This document shows, piece by piece, positions 1 to 8,885 of a DNA stretch of 64,000 bases. The stretch is from Rhodococcus rhodnii NBRC 100604. Lineage in GTDB: Bacteria; Actinomycetota; Actinomycetes; Mycobacteriales; Mycobacteriaceae. Every line of letters starts with the position of its first letter. Position 1 is the first letter of the stretch. The translations under genes and the position numbers were made by a program. The stretch spans positions 62,001-126,000 of the forward strand of contig NZ_BCXD01000003.1 of assembly GCF_001894925.1 (NCBI RefSeq), written 5' to 3'. A model generated the notes under the pieces. It was not told where the DNA came from, did no database searches, and saw only the letters and a list, made by a program, of their open reading frames with translations.

Positions 1-145
1 ATGAAGCGATCGTGGCGAGTCTCGCCGTGCGGCGAGGACTCGCCGGCGTGAGGCCCGACCACACTGTCCGTACTGTCCGTTGTGCGGCTACCCGGGGCCG
101 GCCGGTGACGCCGCGGTGCGGGGGGCGTGCCCGGTGACCGAAGCG

Positions 146-979
146 ATGACATGGGTCCAGACCATCGTGCTGGGCCTCGTGCAGGGACTGACCGAGTTCC
201 TCCCGATCTCCTCATCCGGGCACATGCGGATCGTGTCCGAGGTGTTCTTCGGCACCGACGCGGGAGTGTCGTTCACCGCCGTGACGCAGCTGGGAACCGA
301 GGCCGCCGTCGTGCTCTACTTCGCGCGGGACATCGTGACGATCGTGCGCGGCTGGTTCCGCGGCCTGTTCCATCCCGAGCACCGCGGCGACCTGGACTAC
401 CGGATGGGCTGGTACGTCATCATCGGCACCATCCCCGTCGGCATCCTCGGCTTCCTCTTCAAGGACGAGATCCGCACCGTCGCACGCAACCTGTGGCTCA
501 TCGCGACGATGCTCATCGTGTTCGCGCTCGTGATCGCCGCCGCCGAACGCTACGGCCGCAAGCGTCGCGACATCGAGCACCTCACGCTCAAGGACGGCAT
601 CGTGATGGGCTCGGCGCAGGCGCTCGCGCTGATCCCGGGCGTCTCGCGCTCGGGCGGCACGATCAGTGCCGGCCTGTTCCTCGGTCTCACACGTGAGGCC
701 GCCGCGCGGTACTCGTTCCTGCTCGCCATTCCCGCCGTCGTCGCGTCCGGGCTCTTCAGCCTTCCCGACGCATTCGAGCCCGCGGGCGGGGGACTCGTCG
801 CGAGCGGACCGCAGCTGGTCGTGGCGACGATCATCGCGTTCGTGGTCGGTTACGCGTCGATCGCGTGGCTGCTGCGCTTCGTGGTGAACCACTCGATGTA
901 CTGGTTCGTCGGCTACCGCATCGGTCTCGGCGTCATCGTCCTCGCACTGCTGGCGACCGGGGTCGTCTCGGCGACCTGA
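146..979 (+). CDS. uppP: undecaprenyl-diphosphatase UppP (BacA family)
   Basis: Integral membrane phosphatase that dephosphorylates undecaprenyl pyrophosphate on the outer membrane face, recycling the lipid carrier for peptidoglycan and arabinogalactan. The family motifs are clear: [10 protein letters not shown] near residue 18 and PGVSRSG in the second half, with about eight hydrophobic segments. The ATG at 146 gives 277 aa beginning MTWVQ, the usual length in Mycobacteriales (about 276). In-frame starts at 80 and a GTG at 134 would add residues not typical of the family. It heads a same-strand block with the histidine phosphatase, as in M. tuberculosis Rv2136c-Rv2135c. Bases 1-145 hold no gene I can support. 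Confidence 0.95.
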   Translation: MTWVQTIVLGLVQGLTEFLPISSSGHMRIVSEVFFGTDAGVSFTAVTQLGTEAAVVLYFARDIVTIVRGWFRGLFHPEHRGDLDYRMGWYVIIGTIPVGILGFLFKDEIRTVARNLWLIATMLIVFALVIAAAERYGRKRRDIEHLTLKDGIVMGSAQALALIPGVSRSGGTISAGLFLGLTREAAARYSFLLAIPAVVASGLFSLPDAFEPAGGGLVASGPQLVVATIIAFVVGYASIAWLLRFVVNHSMYWFVGYRIGLGVIVLALLATGVVSAT

Positions 980-1037
980 CGATTGCGCCGGGGGCGAACA
1001 CCCCTGCGCGTCGACCGCGCGCACCGCGGCCCGGCAC

Positions 1038-1043
1038 TACGCT
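1038..1043 (+). promoter_or_regulatory. -10 element of a leaderless promoter
   Basis: TACGCT ends 7 nt before the GTG at 1051 and no Shine-Dalgarno site is present, so the transcript probably starts at the start codon itself. Confidence 0.55.
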
Positions 1044-1050
1044 GGGTCCG

Positions 1051-1719
1051 GTGACGGTGGTACTTCTGCGGCACGGTCGGTCGACGTCGAACACCGCTCG
1101 CACGCTCGCCGGCCGCTCGCCCGGTGTGGAACTCGACGACCACGGCCTCGAGCAGGCGCGTGGTCTGGTGGCGCGGTTCGCGGGCGGTGAGCCGAGCGCG
1201 ATCGTGCGGTCGCCGCTGCTGCGGTGCGCGCAGACCGTGGCGCCGCTCGCGGAGGCCTTGGAGCTCGAGCCGATCGTCGAGGATCGGCTCGTCGAGGTCG
1301 ACTACGGGTCGTGGACGGGGCGCGCGCTGTCGGAACTCGTGAACGAACCGCTGTGGCAGACCGTCCAGCAGCACGCGTCGGGCGCGGTCTTCCCGGGCGG
1401 CGAGGGCCTCGCGGACGTGCAGGCGCGCGCCGTCGCGGCGGTGCGCGAGCTGGACGCGCGGTTCGCGGCCGAACACGGTCGCGACGTCCTGTGGGTCGCG
1501 TGCACGCACGGCGACGTCGTCAAGTCCGTCCTCGCCGATGCGCTCGGCATCCATCTCGACGGCTTCCAGCGGATCGTCGTCGAGCCGGCGTCGGTCAGCG
1601 TCGTGCGATACACCCCGACGCGGCCCTACGTGCTGCGCACGAACGACGTCGGCGGGGTCGTCGCGGGGCTCGCCCCGCGCGAGCAGCCCGCTGCCGCGGT
1701 ACCGGGAGGTGAGGTGTGA
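1051..1719 (+). CDS. histidine phosphatase family protein (phosphoglycerate mutase-like)
   Basis: Cytoplasmic phosphatase of the histidine phosphatase superfamily. The phosphohistidine motif LLRHGRS lies at residues 5-11 and the second catalytic histidine in THGDVVK in the C-terminal third; a conserved acidic segment EDRLVEVDYG lies between. It has 222 aa from the GTG at 1051, which starts directly before the first beta strand (VTVVLLRHG). The position between uppP and the DUF3090 gene matches Rv2135c of M. tuberculosis, called an acid phosphatase or mutase-like protein. The substrate cannot be read from sequence. A longer frame upstream overlaps uppP and is not needed. Confidence 0.88.
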   Translation: MTVVLLRHGRSTSNTARTLAGRSPGVELDDHGLEQARGLVARFAGGEPSAIVRSPLLRCAQTVAPLAEALELEPIVEDRLVEVDYGSWTGRALSELVNEPLWQTVQQHASGAVFPGGEGLADVQARAVAAVRELDARFAAEHGRDVLWVACTHGDVVKSVLADALGIHLDGFQRIVVEPASVSVVRYTPTRPYVLRTNDVGGVVAGLAPREQPAAAVPGGEV

Positions 1720-1860
1720 CGACGAGTGCGGGGCCGACGGCGGCCGCGCGGCACCGCACCGGGTGCCCGAGCGCCGAGAACAGCCGTGTCGAGAACACGA
1801 GGCGGCACGCAACGACGCAGGGCGCCCGCCACGGGGCCTGCGGAGCCGAGGGAGGTGTCC

Positions 1861-2460
1861 ATGCCGCGCGCGATTCACGTCTTCCGCACTCCTGATCGGT
1901 TCGTCGCGGGAACCGTCGGCGAGCCCGGCGACAGGTCGTTCTACCTGCAGGCGGTCCACGAGGCCCGCATCGTCAGCGTGCTGCTCGAGAAGCAGCAGGT
2001 CCAGGTGCTGGCCGACCGGATGGGTCTGCTGCTCGACGAGGTCGCCCGCCGGCTCGGCACGGCCATCCCGCCCGAGTCCTCCGAGGTCGAGGACTCCGAG
2101 CCGCTCGAGATGCCGGTCGACGCCGAGTTCCGCGTCGGGACGATGGGCCTCGGCTGGGATGCCGACGCCGAGTCCGTCGTCGTGGAACTGCTCGCCGTGA
2201 CCGAGACCGAGTTCGACGAGTCGGTCGTACTCGACGACACGGAGGACGGCCCGGACGCCGTGCGAGTGTTCCTCACTCCCGCTCAGGCACGGGAGTTCTC
2301 GCTGCGGTCCGAACTCGTCATCGCGGCGGGCCGGCAGCCGTGCCCGCTGTGCGGCGAGCCGCTCGCGCCCGAGGGTCACGTGTGCATCCGCACCAACGGC
2401 TACAAGCGCGGCCAGATGTTCGGTCTCACCGGCTCCGAACTCGACGACGACGGTGAGTAG
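1861..2460 (+). CDS. DUF3090 family protein
   Basis: Conserved actinobacterial protein of unknown function, 199 aa. The family start MPRAIHVF is present, and the C-terminus carries a Cys-rich knuckle (CPLCGEPLAPEGHVC), probably a structural zinc site. The middle is acidic. The ATG at 1861 follows a strong GAGGGAGG Shine-Dalgarno site; upstream in-frame ATG codons lack one. The stop overlaps the next gene by 8 bp, so the two are probably translationally coupled. The counterpart is Rv2134c. Bases 1720-1860 before it hold nothing I can identify beyond this ribosome binding site. Confidence 0.85.
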   Translation: MPRAIHVFRTPDRFVAGTVGEPGDRSFYLQAVHEARIVSVLLEKQQVQVLADRMGLLLDEVARRLGTAIPPESSEVEDSEPLEMPVDAEFRVGTMGLGWDADAESVVVELLAVTETEFDESVVLDDTEDGPDAVRVFLTPAQAREFSLRSELVIAAGRQPCPLCGEPLAPEGHVCIRTNGYKRGQMFGLTGSELDDDGE

Positions 2461-3277
2461 CGCGGCGAGCGGCGCACCGGGGGCGGGCGGCGACGATCCG
2501 CTCGCGACGGGCGAGCTCACCGTGCTCGGTGCCGTGACGACGGCGAGCAACGCCACCTTCGTGTGCACCGTCGACGACGCCGACGGCACCCCGGTGCGCT
2601 GCGTCTACAAGCCGGTGCGCGGCGAGCGCCCGCTGTGGGACTTTCCCGACGGCACGCTCGCGGGCCGCGAGTACGCGTCGTACCTCGTCTCGGAGGCGCT
2701 CGGCTGGGGCGTGATCCCGCGAACGTTGCTGCGGGACGGCCCGTTCGGGGCCGGCATGGTGCAGCGCTGGATCGACTCCGTCGATCGCGCCGGGGGCGGC
2801 GACCCGGACCTGGTCGACCTGTGCTCGCCGTCGCACACCCCGCCGGGATGCTTCGAGATCTTCGAGGCGATCGACTCGGCGGGAGAACCGATCTCGCTCG
2901 TCCACGCGGACGATCCGCGGCTGCACCGGATGGCGGTCCTCGACGTCCTGATCAACAACGCGGACCGCAAGGGCGGTCACGTCCTCGAAGGTCTCGACGG
3001 CACCGTGTACGGCGTCGATCACGGCATCTGCCTGCACACCGAGGACAAGCTGCGCACGGTGCTGTGGGGATGGGCGGGTACGCGCGTGCCCGCTCCGCTC
3101 GTCGTGGACGTCGCCGATCTCGTGTCGTCGCTCGACGGCGAACTCGGGGAGCAGCTGGCCGAGCACATCACGCGCGACGAGGTGACCGCGCTCGGGGTGC
3201 GTGCCGTCGACCTCGTCGAGGATCCGACGATGCCGCTGCCGTACGGCTCACGCCGCATCCCCTGGCCGCCGTTCTGA
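2453..3277 (+). CDS. SCO1664-family protein (kinase-fold, function unknown)
   Basis: Actinobacterial family with a PI3K/PI4K-like fold, 274 aa. Visible motifs are VYKPVRGERPLWDFPDG (an ATP-lysine-like strand), LINNADRKGGH (catalytic-loop-like, with N and D residues) and YGVDHG (metal-binding-like). This order, Lys then NNADRK then D/H, is what the family shows. The GTG start lies inside the last codons of the DUF3090 gene. The counterpart is Rv2133c, always next to the DUF3090 gene and near mshC. Any activity on protein or lipid is inference. Confidence 0.8.
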   Translation: MSSAASGAPGAGGDDPLATGELTVLGAVTTASNATFVCTVDDADGTPVRCVYKPVRGERPLWDFPDGTLAGREYASYLVSEALGWGVIPRTLLRDGPFGAGMVQRWIDSVDRAGGGDPDLVDLCSPSHTPPGCFEIFEAIDSAGEPISLVHADDPRLHRMAVLDVLINNADRKGGHVLEGLDGTVYGVDHGICLHTEDKLRTVLWGWAGTRVPAPLVVDVADLVSSLDGELGEQLAEHITRDEVTALGVRAVDLVEDPTMPLPYGSRRIPWPPF

Positions 3278-3345
3278 CGGATCGGCCGCCGTTCCGGGCG
3301 GACCTCCCGACGGGGACGGGCGCGGGGCGACGCGAACCGCTCCAT

Positions 3346-3351
3346 TAGGCT
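3346..3351 (+). promoter_or_regulatory. -10 element of the mshC leaderless promoter
   Basis: TAGGCT ends 7 nt before the ATG at 3359 and there is no Shine-Dalgarno site. The same hexamer at the same distance precedes dop. Confidence 0.6.
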
Positions 3352-3358
3352 CGGATAT

Positions 3359-4600
3359 ATGCAGTCGTGGTCCGAGGTCGCCGTTCCCACCGTCCCAGGG
3401 CAGGGGCCGCCGTTGCGGTTGCACGACACGGCCGACCGGCAGGTGCGCCCCGTCGCCGCGGGACCGGTCGCGACGATGTACGTGTGCGGCATCACCCCGT
3501 ACGACGCGACGCATCTCGGTCATGCCGCGACCTACCTCACGTTCGACCTCGTGGGCAGGGTCTGGCGCGACGCCGGGCACGACGTCCACTACGTGCAGAA
3601 CATCACCGACGTCGACGATCCGCTGTTCGAGCGGGCCGAGCGCGACGGCGTCGACTGGCGTGATCTGGGCGCCCGCGAGATCGCGCTCTTCCGCGAGGAC
3701 ATGGCGGCGTTGCGGGTGCTGCCGCCATGCGACTACGTGGGTGCGGTCGAGACGATCGGCGAGGTCGTCGAGATGGTGGAGAAGATGCTCGCGTCGGGCG
3801 CGGCGTACGTCGTCGACGACGAGCAGTACCCCGACGTGTACTTCCGCGCCGACGCCACCGAGCAGTTCGGCTACGAGTCCGGCTACGACCACGAGACCAT
3901 GGCGGCGCTGTTCGCCGAGCGTGGCGGTGATCCCGATCGGCCGGGCAAGCACGATCCGCTCGACGCCCTCGTGTGGCGTGCCGCCCGCGACGGCGAGCCG
4001 TCGTGGCCGTCGCCGTTCGGTCCCGGCAGGCCGGGCTGGCACGTCGAGTGTTCGGCGATCGCGCTCAACCGCATCGGCTCCGGGTTCGACGTGCAGGGCG
4101 GCGGCAGCGATCTCGTCTTCCCGCACCACGAGTTCTCCGCCGCGCACGCCGAATCCGTCACGGGGGAACGGCGTTTCGCGCGGTTCTACGTGCACACCGG
4201 GATGATCGGCCTCGACGGCGAGAAGATGTCCAAGAGCCGCGGCAATCTGGTGAAGGTCTCCGAGTTGCGGGAGTCGGGCGTCGATCCCGCCGCGATCCGG
4301 CTCGGCCTGTTCGCCGGGCACTACCGGCAGGATCGCTTCTGGACGGACCACGTGCTGGCGACGGCGCTGGGGCGCCTGGACCGATGGCGGCGTGCAGCGG
4401 CGCGCCCCGCCGGGGTGCCCGCCGGCGACGTGATCGCGCGGGTGCGGCAGCATCTCGCCGACGACCTCGACACCCCGAAGGCGATCGACGCCCTCGACGG
4501 ATGGGCGTCCCGGAGCCTCGACGGCGAAGGGTCCGACGCGCAGGCTCCGGCCGCGATCGCCGACGCCGTCGACGCCCTGCTGGGCATCGACCTGCGCTGA
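3359..4600 (+). CDS. mshC: cysteine:1D-myo-inosityl 2-amino-2-deoxy-alpha-D-glucopyranoside ligase
   Basis: ATP-dependent ligase that joins cysteine to GlcN-inositol in mycothiol synthesis. It is a 413-aa class I cysteinyl-tRNA synthetase paralogue without the tRNA-binding tail. Seen: zinc/Cys-site Cys43 in [10 protein letters not shown], the HIGH-like HLGH at 52-55, WHVECS, the HHE zinc segment (FPHHEFSAA) and KMSKS starting at Lys289. Its own leaderless promoter lies just upstream, so it is probably separate from the preceding overlapping pair. It converges on the jet operon with only 37 bp between stops, so no ancestral neighbour (cysQ or Rv2129c-like) remains on this side. Confidence 0.96.
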   Translation: MQSWSEVAVPTVPGQGPPLRLHDTADRQVRPVAAGPVATMYVCGITPYDATHLGHAATYLTFDLVGRVWRDAGHDVHYVQNITDVDDPLFERAERDGVDWRDLGAREIALFREDMAALRVLPPCDYVGAVETIGEVVEMVEKMLASGAAYVVDDEQYPDVYFRADATEQFGYESGYDHETMAALFAERGGDPDRPGKHDPLDALVWRAARDGEPSWPSPFGPGRPGWHVECSAIALNRIGSGFDVQGGGSDLVFPHHEFSAAHAESVTGERRFARFYVHTGMIGLDGEKMSKSRGNLVKVSELRESGVDPAAIRLGLFAGHYRQDRFWTDHVLATALGRLDRWRRAAARPAGVPAGDVIARVRQHLADDLDTPKAIDALDGWASRSLDGEGSDAQAPAAIADAVDALLGIDLR

Positions 4601-4605
4601 TCGCC

Positions 4606-4631
4606 GGTCCGCCGGGGGGAGGCGGCGGACC
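4606..4631. terminator. hairpin between convergent mshC and jetC
   Basis: GGTCCGCC at 4606-4613 pairs with GGCGGACC at 4624-4631 around a 10-nt G-rich loop. It lies in the 37-bp gap between convergent stops and would serve both strands. There is no U tract. Confidence 0.45.
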
Positions 4632-4637
4632 GCCCTG

Positions 4638-7600
4638 TCAGCCGGTGACCGCGGGCTCGATGTCCAGTGCCCCAGCGGTGTCGAGGACGCGGCGACGCCC
4701 GGGGGAGCCGAGGGTCGCCGCCAGATCCCGGGCACCGGTGTACTCGGCGTGCATCTCCTCGCCGGTCCACAGCACGAGCAGTGCGTCGACGGCGTGCTCG
4801 GCGTTCGAGTGCGACAGATCGTAGTGCGCGCACGCCGAGATCTCGGGGCTCGTGACCCACAGGTCGTAGCCCGTCATGAACAGGTCGAGGTCGAATTGTG
4901 CGGTGAGACCGAGGAGTTCGGTCCGCCCGTTCTCGTCGACACCCGCGAACGCCTCGTCGAGCGCGAGCAGTCGCGGTGCCTGCGGGTCGGCGGACGCGAG
5001 CATGACGTGCGCCGCGGCGAACAGCGGAAGATGCAGCGAGACCGACTGTTCGCCGCCGGAGAGCGCGCTGTGCCGCGCCACGGTGAGCCGCTCCTCCTCG
5101 CCGCTCGGGTCGATCAGCGAGAACGCGAAACTGCGCCACGTGCGGTAATCCAGTGCGGTGCGCAGGATCTCGGGATACGAGCGTTCGGGATGCACGGCGC
5201 GCTCGGCCCGGATCCGTGACGCGAAGTACGCCCGAACCCGGGTGAGCTCGTCGGCGCCGAGCATCGTCGCATCGCGTTCGAGCAGCTTCGCGACGGCGCG
5301 CCCCTCGTCGTCGAGGGTGTCGGCGAGCACCCAGCGCAGGCCGACGGTCGAGCCCGACGACATGCGGCGGGTCCGCATCTCGGTCGCCATCGCGGCGATG
5401 ATCTCGCGCGCGGCCACCGTGCGTTCGTGGATCTGCTGGGCGAGGCCGGTGAGCAGGGCGTCCTCGAGGATCCGCCGTTCGGCGTCGGTGAGCAGCAACT
5501 CCTGCTCGCTGCGCGCGGCACCGATGTGCGCCGAGAAGTCGGCGATCGACTCCGCGCCGCCGTCGCCGTGGACCTCGACCACGGTGAGCCCGTCGGGGTT
5601 GTCCCAGCGCAGCGAGTAGTGCTCGCCGGTCGCGGCGAGGCTCGCGTCGAACTCCTGCAGCGCGGTGGTGAGTTTCGAGCGAATCGCCTTGCGCGTCGCC
5701 TCGGTGCTGCGCACGTCCTCGGTCGCGGCGACGAGCGCGTCGTGCAGCCACTGCGCGCCGGCGGGCAGGACGTCGGCCGTCGCGGCCTCGACCTCGAGGC
5801 GATGCGCGAGCGCGTCAGCGTCGGGCCACACGGCGTCGTCGGGCCACACCGGCGGATGCTCTCCGGGCGCGACGGCCCCGACGATACGCAGGACGTCGGT
5901 GCGCGCGTACGCCGCGAGTTCGCGGCTGTCACGCAGGATCTCGTCGACGGCGGACCGCAGCGCGCCGCGCGCGGCCGTGGCGGCGCCGTCCGCGAAGCCG
6001 ATGTCGCCGACGGCGGCCTCGTGCGCGGTGCGAGCGTCACGGACCTCGCGTTTCGCGGCGTCGACGGTGCCGCGCAGTCGTTCGAGCTCTGCGTCGACGC
6101 GTGAGGCGTCGGCACCGAGGGTGTCGCGGAGCGCGTCGAGACGCGCCCGCTCGGCGGTGAGTTCGAACTCGACCGCCGCGGCGTCCTCGGAGCGCTCGGC
6201 GGCGACGCGTGCGGTGTCGTCGGCGGATTCGCCTGCACGCTGGGCGTCGCGTGCGGCGTCGTCGGCATCGCGACGAGCGCGCGCCGCGGTCTCGCCGCAT
6301 CGCTCGAACCACGTGATCGCCGCGGCCACGGCGTCGAGCGACTCGGCGTCGACGGCGATGCGATGCACCGCGGCGCGTTCACGCAGATGCCGTAGCGCTG
6401 TCGCGTGGTCGGCGACGGCGCGGTCGACGCCGGCTCGGGCAGTCGCGTGTGCGCGGTGCACCGAGGTGGCGGCGCCCGCCGCCTCGCGCAGGGACGCACG
6501 CGCGGCGACGATCGGTCCGGTGCGGGGCACGGCCGCCGCAGCGGCGGCGAAGCGCGTGAGCAGATCGTGCGCGTGCGCGAGGTCGGCGGCGGCGGCCTCG
6601 GCGTCGTCGCGGGACGCCGCGAGCCGGTCGTCGAGGACGGCGATCCGTTCGGCGCGGCGGCGCGCGCGGGCCGTGGCACCGATGAAACCGGCGCGGGAGC
6701 TCGTGTGCCTGCCGACGGCGGGGCCGAAGCGGTACCGGCCGTCGACACCGATCGTGTACGGCCCGTCGTCCTGCCGGTCGTGGGGGCCGGCGCTCCCCGA
6801 GGCGAGGTCCACGAGGCGGATTCCGCGCAGGAGGGTCTCGACGGCCTCCGCATCGAGTCCGGTGCTCGTGTCGCATCCGGTGCTCGTGTCGAGATCCGGT
6901 TCGAGGACGTCGGCCAGCGACCGCGCGCCGTCGGCGGCGGGAGTCGCGGCGGGCGGGGTCGCGGCGGTCGTCAGCAGGCGATCCGACCGGATCTCGGGAA
7001 CCGGAACTCCGGGCGGCAGGACCCAGGCGTCGAGCAGATCCGCTCCGGTCAGCGCGGCTTCGATGCCCGCCGCGTCGGCGTCGGAGACACCGTCGCGGAA
7101 TCGGACGACGGTCCACAGCGGCGCACCGGGGCGTCCGGTGCGGTCGTCGGTGCGGGTGGCCGACGCGGGTGGCGCGTCCTCCTGCTCGCTCGCGATGCGG
7201 GTGCGCTCGGACTCGAGGTCCGCGATCAGGGACGCGATCTCGCCGCTGCGGGCCTCGGCAGCGGCGGCGCGGGCGCGCACCGTCGCCGTGGCCGGTGCGG
7301 AGCGGCGTTCGACGACGTCGGCCGGGAGCGGGGCATCCGGTTCCCCGGCATCGCGGACGGCCTGTTCGAGGTCGTCGGCGAGGCCGGTCGCGGCGGGGTC
7401 GAGCGTCGCCAGCAGGTCGCGGTGGTCGGCGAGCCAGCCGCGAAGCGACGCGAGGACGTCGACGCGGGCGCGCTCGACGGCCTTCTCGGCGTCGGCGAGC
7501 GCGGCGTCGGCGCCCTGTGCGTCGCGCTCGGCACGTTCGGCGCTCTCCTCGGCCCGGGTGCGGTCGGTGCTCGCCCGCGCCGCCGTGGCGGCGGCGTCGC

Positions 7601-8885
7601 GCACGGCGGCGACATCGCCCTGGCGAGCGAGTGCTGCGTCGCGGACCGAGAGCGCGAGTGCCGATTCGCCCTCGCTCGGTGGCGCCCAGTCGATTCCGGC
7701 GTCGCGCGCGGCGCCGGCGAGGGCGTCGACGGCACGGGTCAGCGCGGTACGGGTCTGCTCGACGCGCTCGGTCGCGGCGCCGAGGGCCTCGGCACGCTGT
7801 GCGGCGGCCGCGGCGGCCTCGTCGGCCCGGGCACGATCGCGCTGCGCGATCTGTTCGCGCCGGGCGACGAACTGCGCGAGATCGTCGATCTGCTGCTTTC
7901 CCTCGTAGGCGGCCGACTGGCGCAACGCCTCCTGACGCGCGGTCGCGTCCTCGAGATCGCGTTCGGCGCGCGCGACCCGCGCGGCGGAGTCGTCCCGGGT
8001 CCGCTGCGCCTCGTGGGTCCTCGCGGTCGCGTCCGTGAGCGCGGCGGCGCACTCGCGGACGGCGTGCAGCCGAGCCGAGACGGCGTCGGCCGCGGCGTGG
8101 GCGTGCTGCCGCACGTACTCGCCGTACACGTCGACGAAGGCGCGGGCGGCGTCGTCGGCGGTGACGAGTCCCTCGAGCACCTTCGCGACGTCCTCCATGT
8201 CGCTGAACGACGCGGCGGCCTCGCGGACGAGCGCGTCGTCGAGCGGCCGGAGCCCGTCGCTCAGGGCGCGCGAGAGCCCCTTCGGATCGAGGTTCTTCGC
8301 GAGCTGCGGACGGCGCAGCGTGAGGACGAGGTCGATGAGCTGCTCGTAGCGTTCGAGACCGAGCCCGAACATGCGGGCGTCGACCGCGGCCCGGTAGTCG
8401 ACCGGCCGATCGACGATCGCGTCGGCGCCCACCTCGTCGGCGAGCTGACGACGGGTGAGCGGGCGGTCGTCCGGGCCGAGCAGCGAGAAGTCGATGCCGA
8501 CGCGGCCGTCTGCCACGAAATACCAGCGCGCGACGCGGTCGGTGCCGCGGCTCGCGCGCATCCCGATCCCGACCGTGACGGCCTCGGGATCCTCGGCGTC
8601 GCCGCGCGTGAACTCCATCCACACGTAGGCGTGCGCGCTCTCCTGGCCGCGATAGAGGACGTTCGAGCGCATCGTGCGCTCCTCGCCCGCGAACGGGTTG
8701 AGCCGCCGCGGCTCGATGCGGCCGTCGAACACGAACGGGAACAGCACCTCGAGCGCCTTCGTCTTGCCCGAGCCGTTCGGTCCGCGCAGGACGAGCCGCC
8801 CGTCGGCGAAGACGAACTCCTGATCACGGTAGTCCCAGAGATTGACGATGCCCGCGCGGCTCGGCCGGAAACGATCGCTGCTCAC
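4638..8885 (-). CDS. jetC: Wadjet system SMC-like ATPase JetC (TIGR02680 family)
   Basis: SMC/MukB-type ATPase of the Wadjet anti-plasmid complex, which extrudes loops on small circular DNA. It has 1415 aa. The N-terminal half of the head carries Walker A GPNGSGKT at 35-42 after the family segment RFRPSRAGIVNLWDYRDQEF. A long Ala/Arg/Glu-rich coiled coil with a hinge-like middle follows. The C-terminal half of the head has signature LSGGEQ near 1275 and Walker B LLALDEAF near 1305. The GTG start overlaps the jetB stop (GTGA). A short 18-bp tandem duplication near 6858-6893 adds a Ser/Thr/Asp repeat in a poorly conserved stretch. The nuclease gene jetD normally follows; here mshC follows on the other strand. 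Confidence 0.9.
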   Translation of the reverse strand: MSSDRFRPSRAGIVNLWDYRDQEFVFADGRLVLRGPNGSGKTKALEVLFPFVFDGRIEPRRLNPFAGEERTMRSNVLYRGQESAHAYVWMEFTRGDAEDPEAVTVGIGMRASRGTDRVARWYFVADGRVGIDFSLLGPDDRPLTRRQLADEVGADAIVDRPVDYRAAVDARMFGLGLERYEQLIDLVLTLRRPQLAKNLDPKGLSRALSDGLRPLDDALVREAAASFSDMEDVAKVLEGLVTADDAARAFVDVYGEYVRQHAHAAADAVSARLHAVRECAAALTDATARTHEAQRTRDDSAARVARAERDLEDATARQEALRQSAAYEGKQQIDDLAQFVARREQIAQRDRARADEAAAAAAQRAEALGAATERVEQTRTALTRAVDALAGAARDAGIDWAPPSEGESALALSVRDAALARQGDVAAVRDAAATAARASTDRTRAEESAERAERDAQGADAALADAEKAVERARVDVLASLRGWLADHRDLLATLDPAATGLADDLEQAVRDAGEPDAPLPADVVERRSAPATATVRARAAAAEARSGEIASLIADLESERTRIASEQEDAPPASATRTDDRTGRPGAPLWTVVRFRDGVSDADAAGIEAALTGADLLDAWVLPPGVPVPEIRSDRLLTTAATPPAATPAADGARSLADVLEPDLDTSTGCDTSTGLDAEAVETLLRGIRLVDLASGSAGPHDRQDDGPYTIGVDGRYRFGPAVGRHTSSRAGFIGATARARRRAERIAVLDDRLAASRDDAEAAAADLAHAHDLLTRFAAAAAAVPRTGPIVAARASLREAAGAATSVHRAHATARAGVDRAVADHATALRHLRERAAVHRIAVDAESLDAVAAAITWFERCGETAARARRDADDAARDAQRAGESADDTARVAAERSEDAAAVEFELTAERARLDALRDTLGADASRVDAELERLRGTVDAAKREVRDARTAHEAAVGDIGFADGAATAARGALRSAVDEILRDSRELAAYARTDVLRIVGAVAPGEHPPVWPDDAVWPDADALAHRLEVEAATADVLPAGAQWLHDALVAATEDVRSTEATRKAIRSKLTTALQEFDASLAATGEHYSLRWDNPDGLTVVEVHGDGGAESIADFSAHIGAARSEQELLLTDAERRILEDALLTGLAQQIHERTVAAREIIAAMATEMRTRRMSSGSTVGLRWVLADTLDDEGRAVAKLLERDATMLGADELTRVRAYFASRIRAERAVHPERSYPEILRTALDYRTWRSFAFSLIDPSGEEERLTVARHSALSGGEQSVSLHLPLFAAAHVMLASADPQAPRLLALDEAFAGVDENGRTELLGLTAQFDLDLFMTGYDLWVTSPEISACAHYDLSHSNAEHAVDALLVLWTGEEMHAEYTGARDLAATLGSPGRRRVLDTAGALDIEPAVTG
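6858..6893. repeat. 18-bp tandem duplication inside jetC
   Basis: Two adjacent units begin with the same 16 bases (TCCGGTGCTCGTGTCG) and differ in the last two. In frame they encode a repeated Asp-Thr-Ser-Thr-Gly element. Probably slippage in a linker region. Confidence 0.6.

Noticed and set aside
1-51. Small ATG frame at the left edge (16 codons)
   Set aside because: No ribosome site, no recognisable product; it may be within the tail of a gene outside the window, but no frame can be supported.
4601-4637. Search for a jetD remnant after jetC
   Set aside because: The gap to mshC is only 37 bp and is taken up by a hairpin; nothing is left of a gene.
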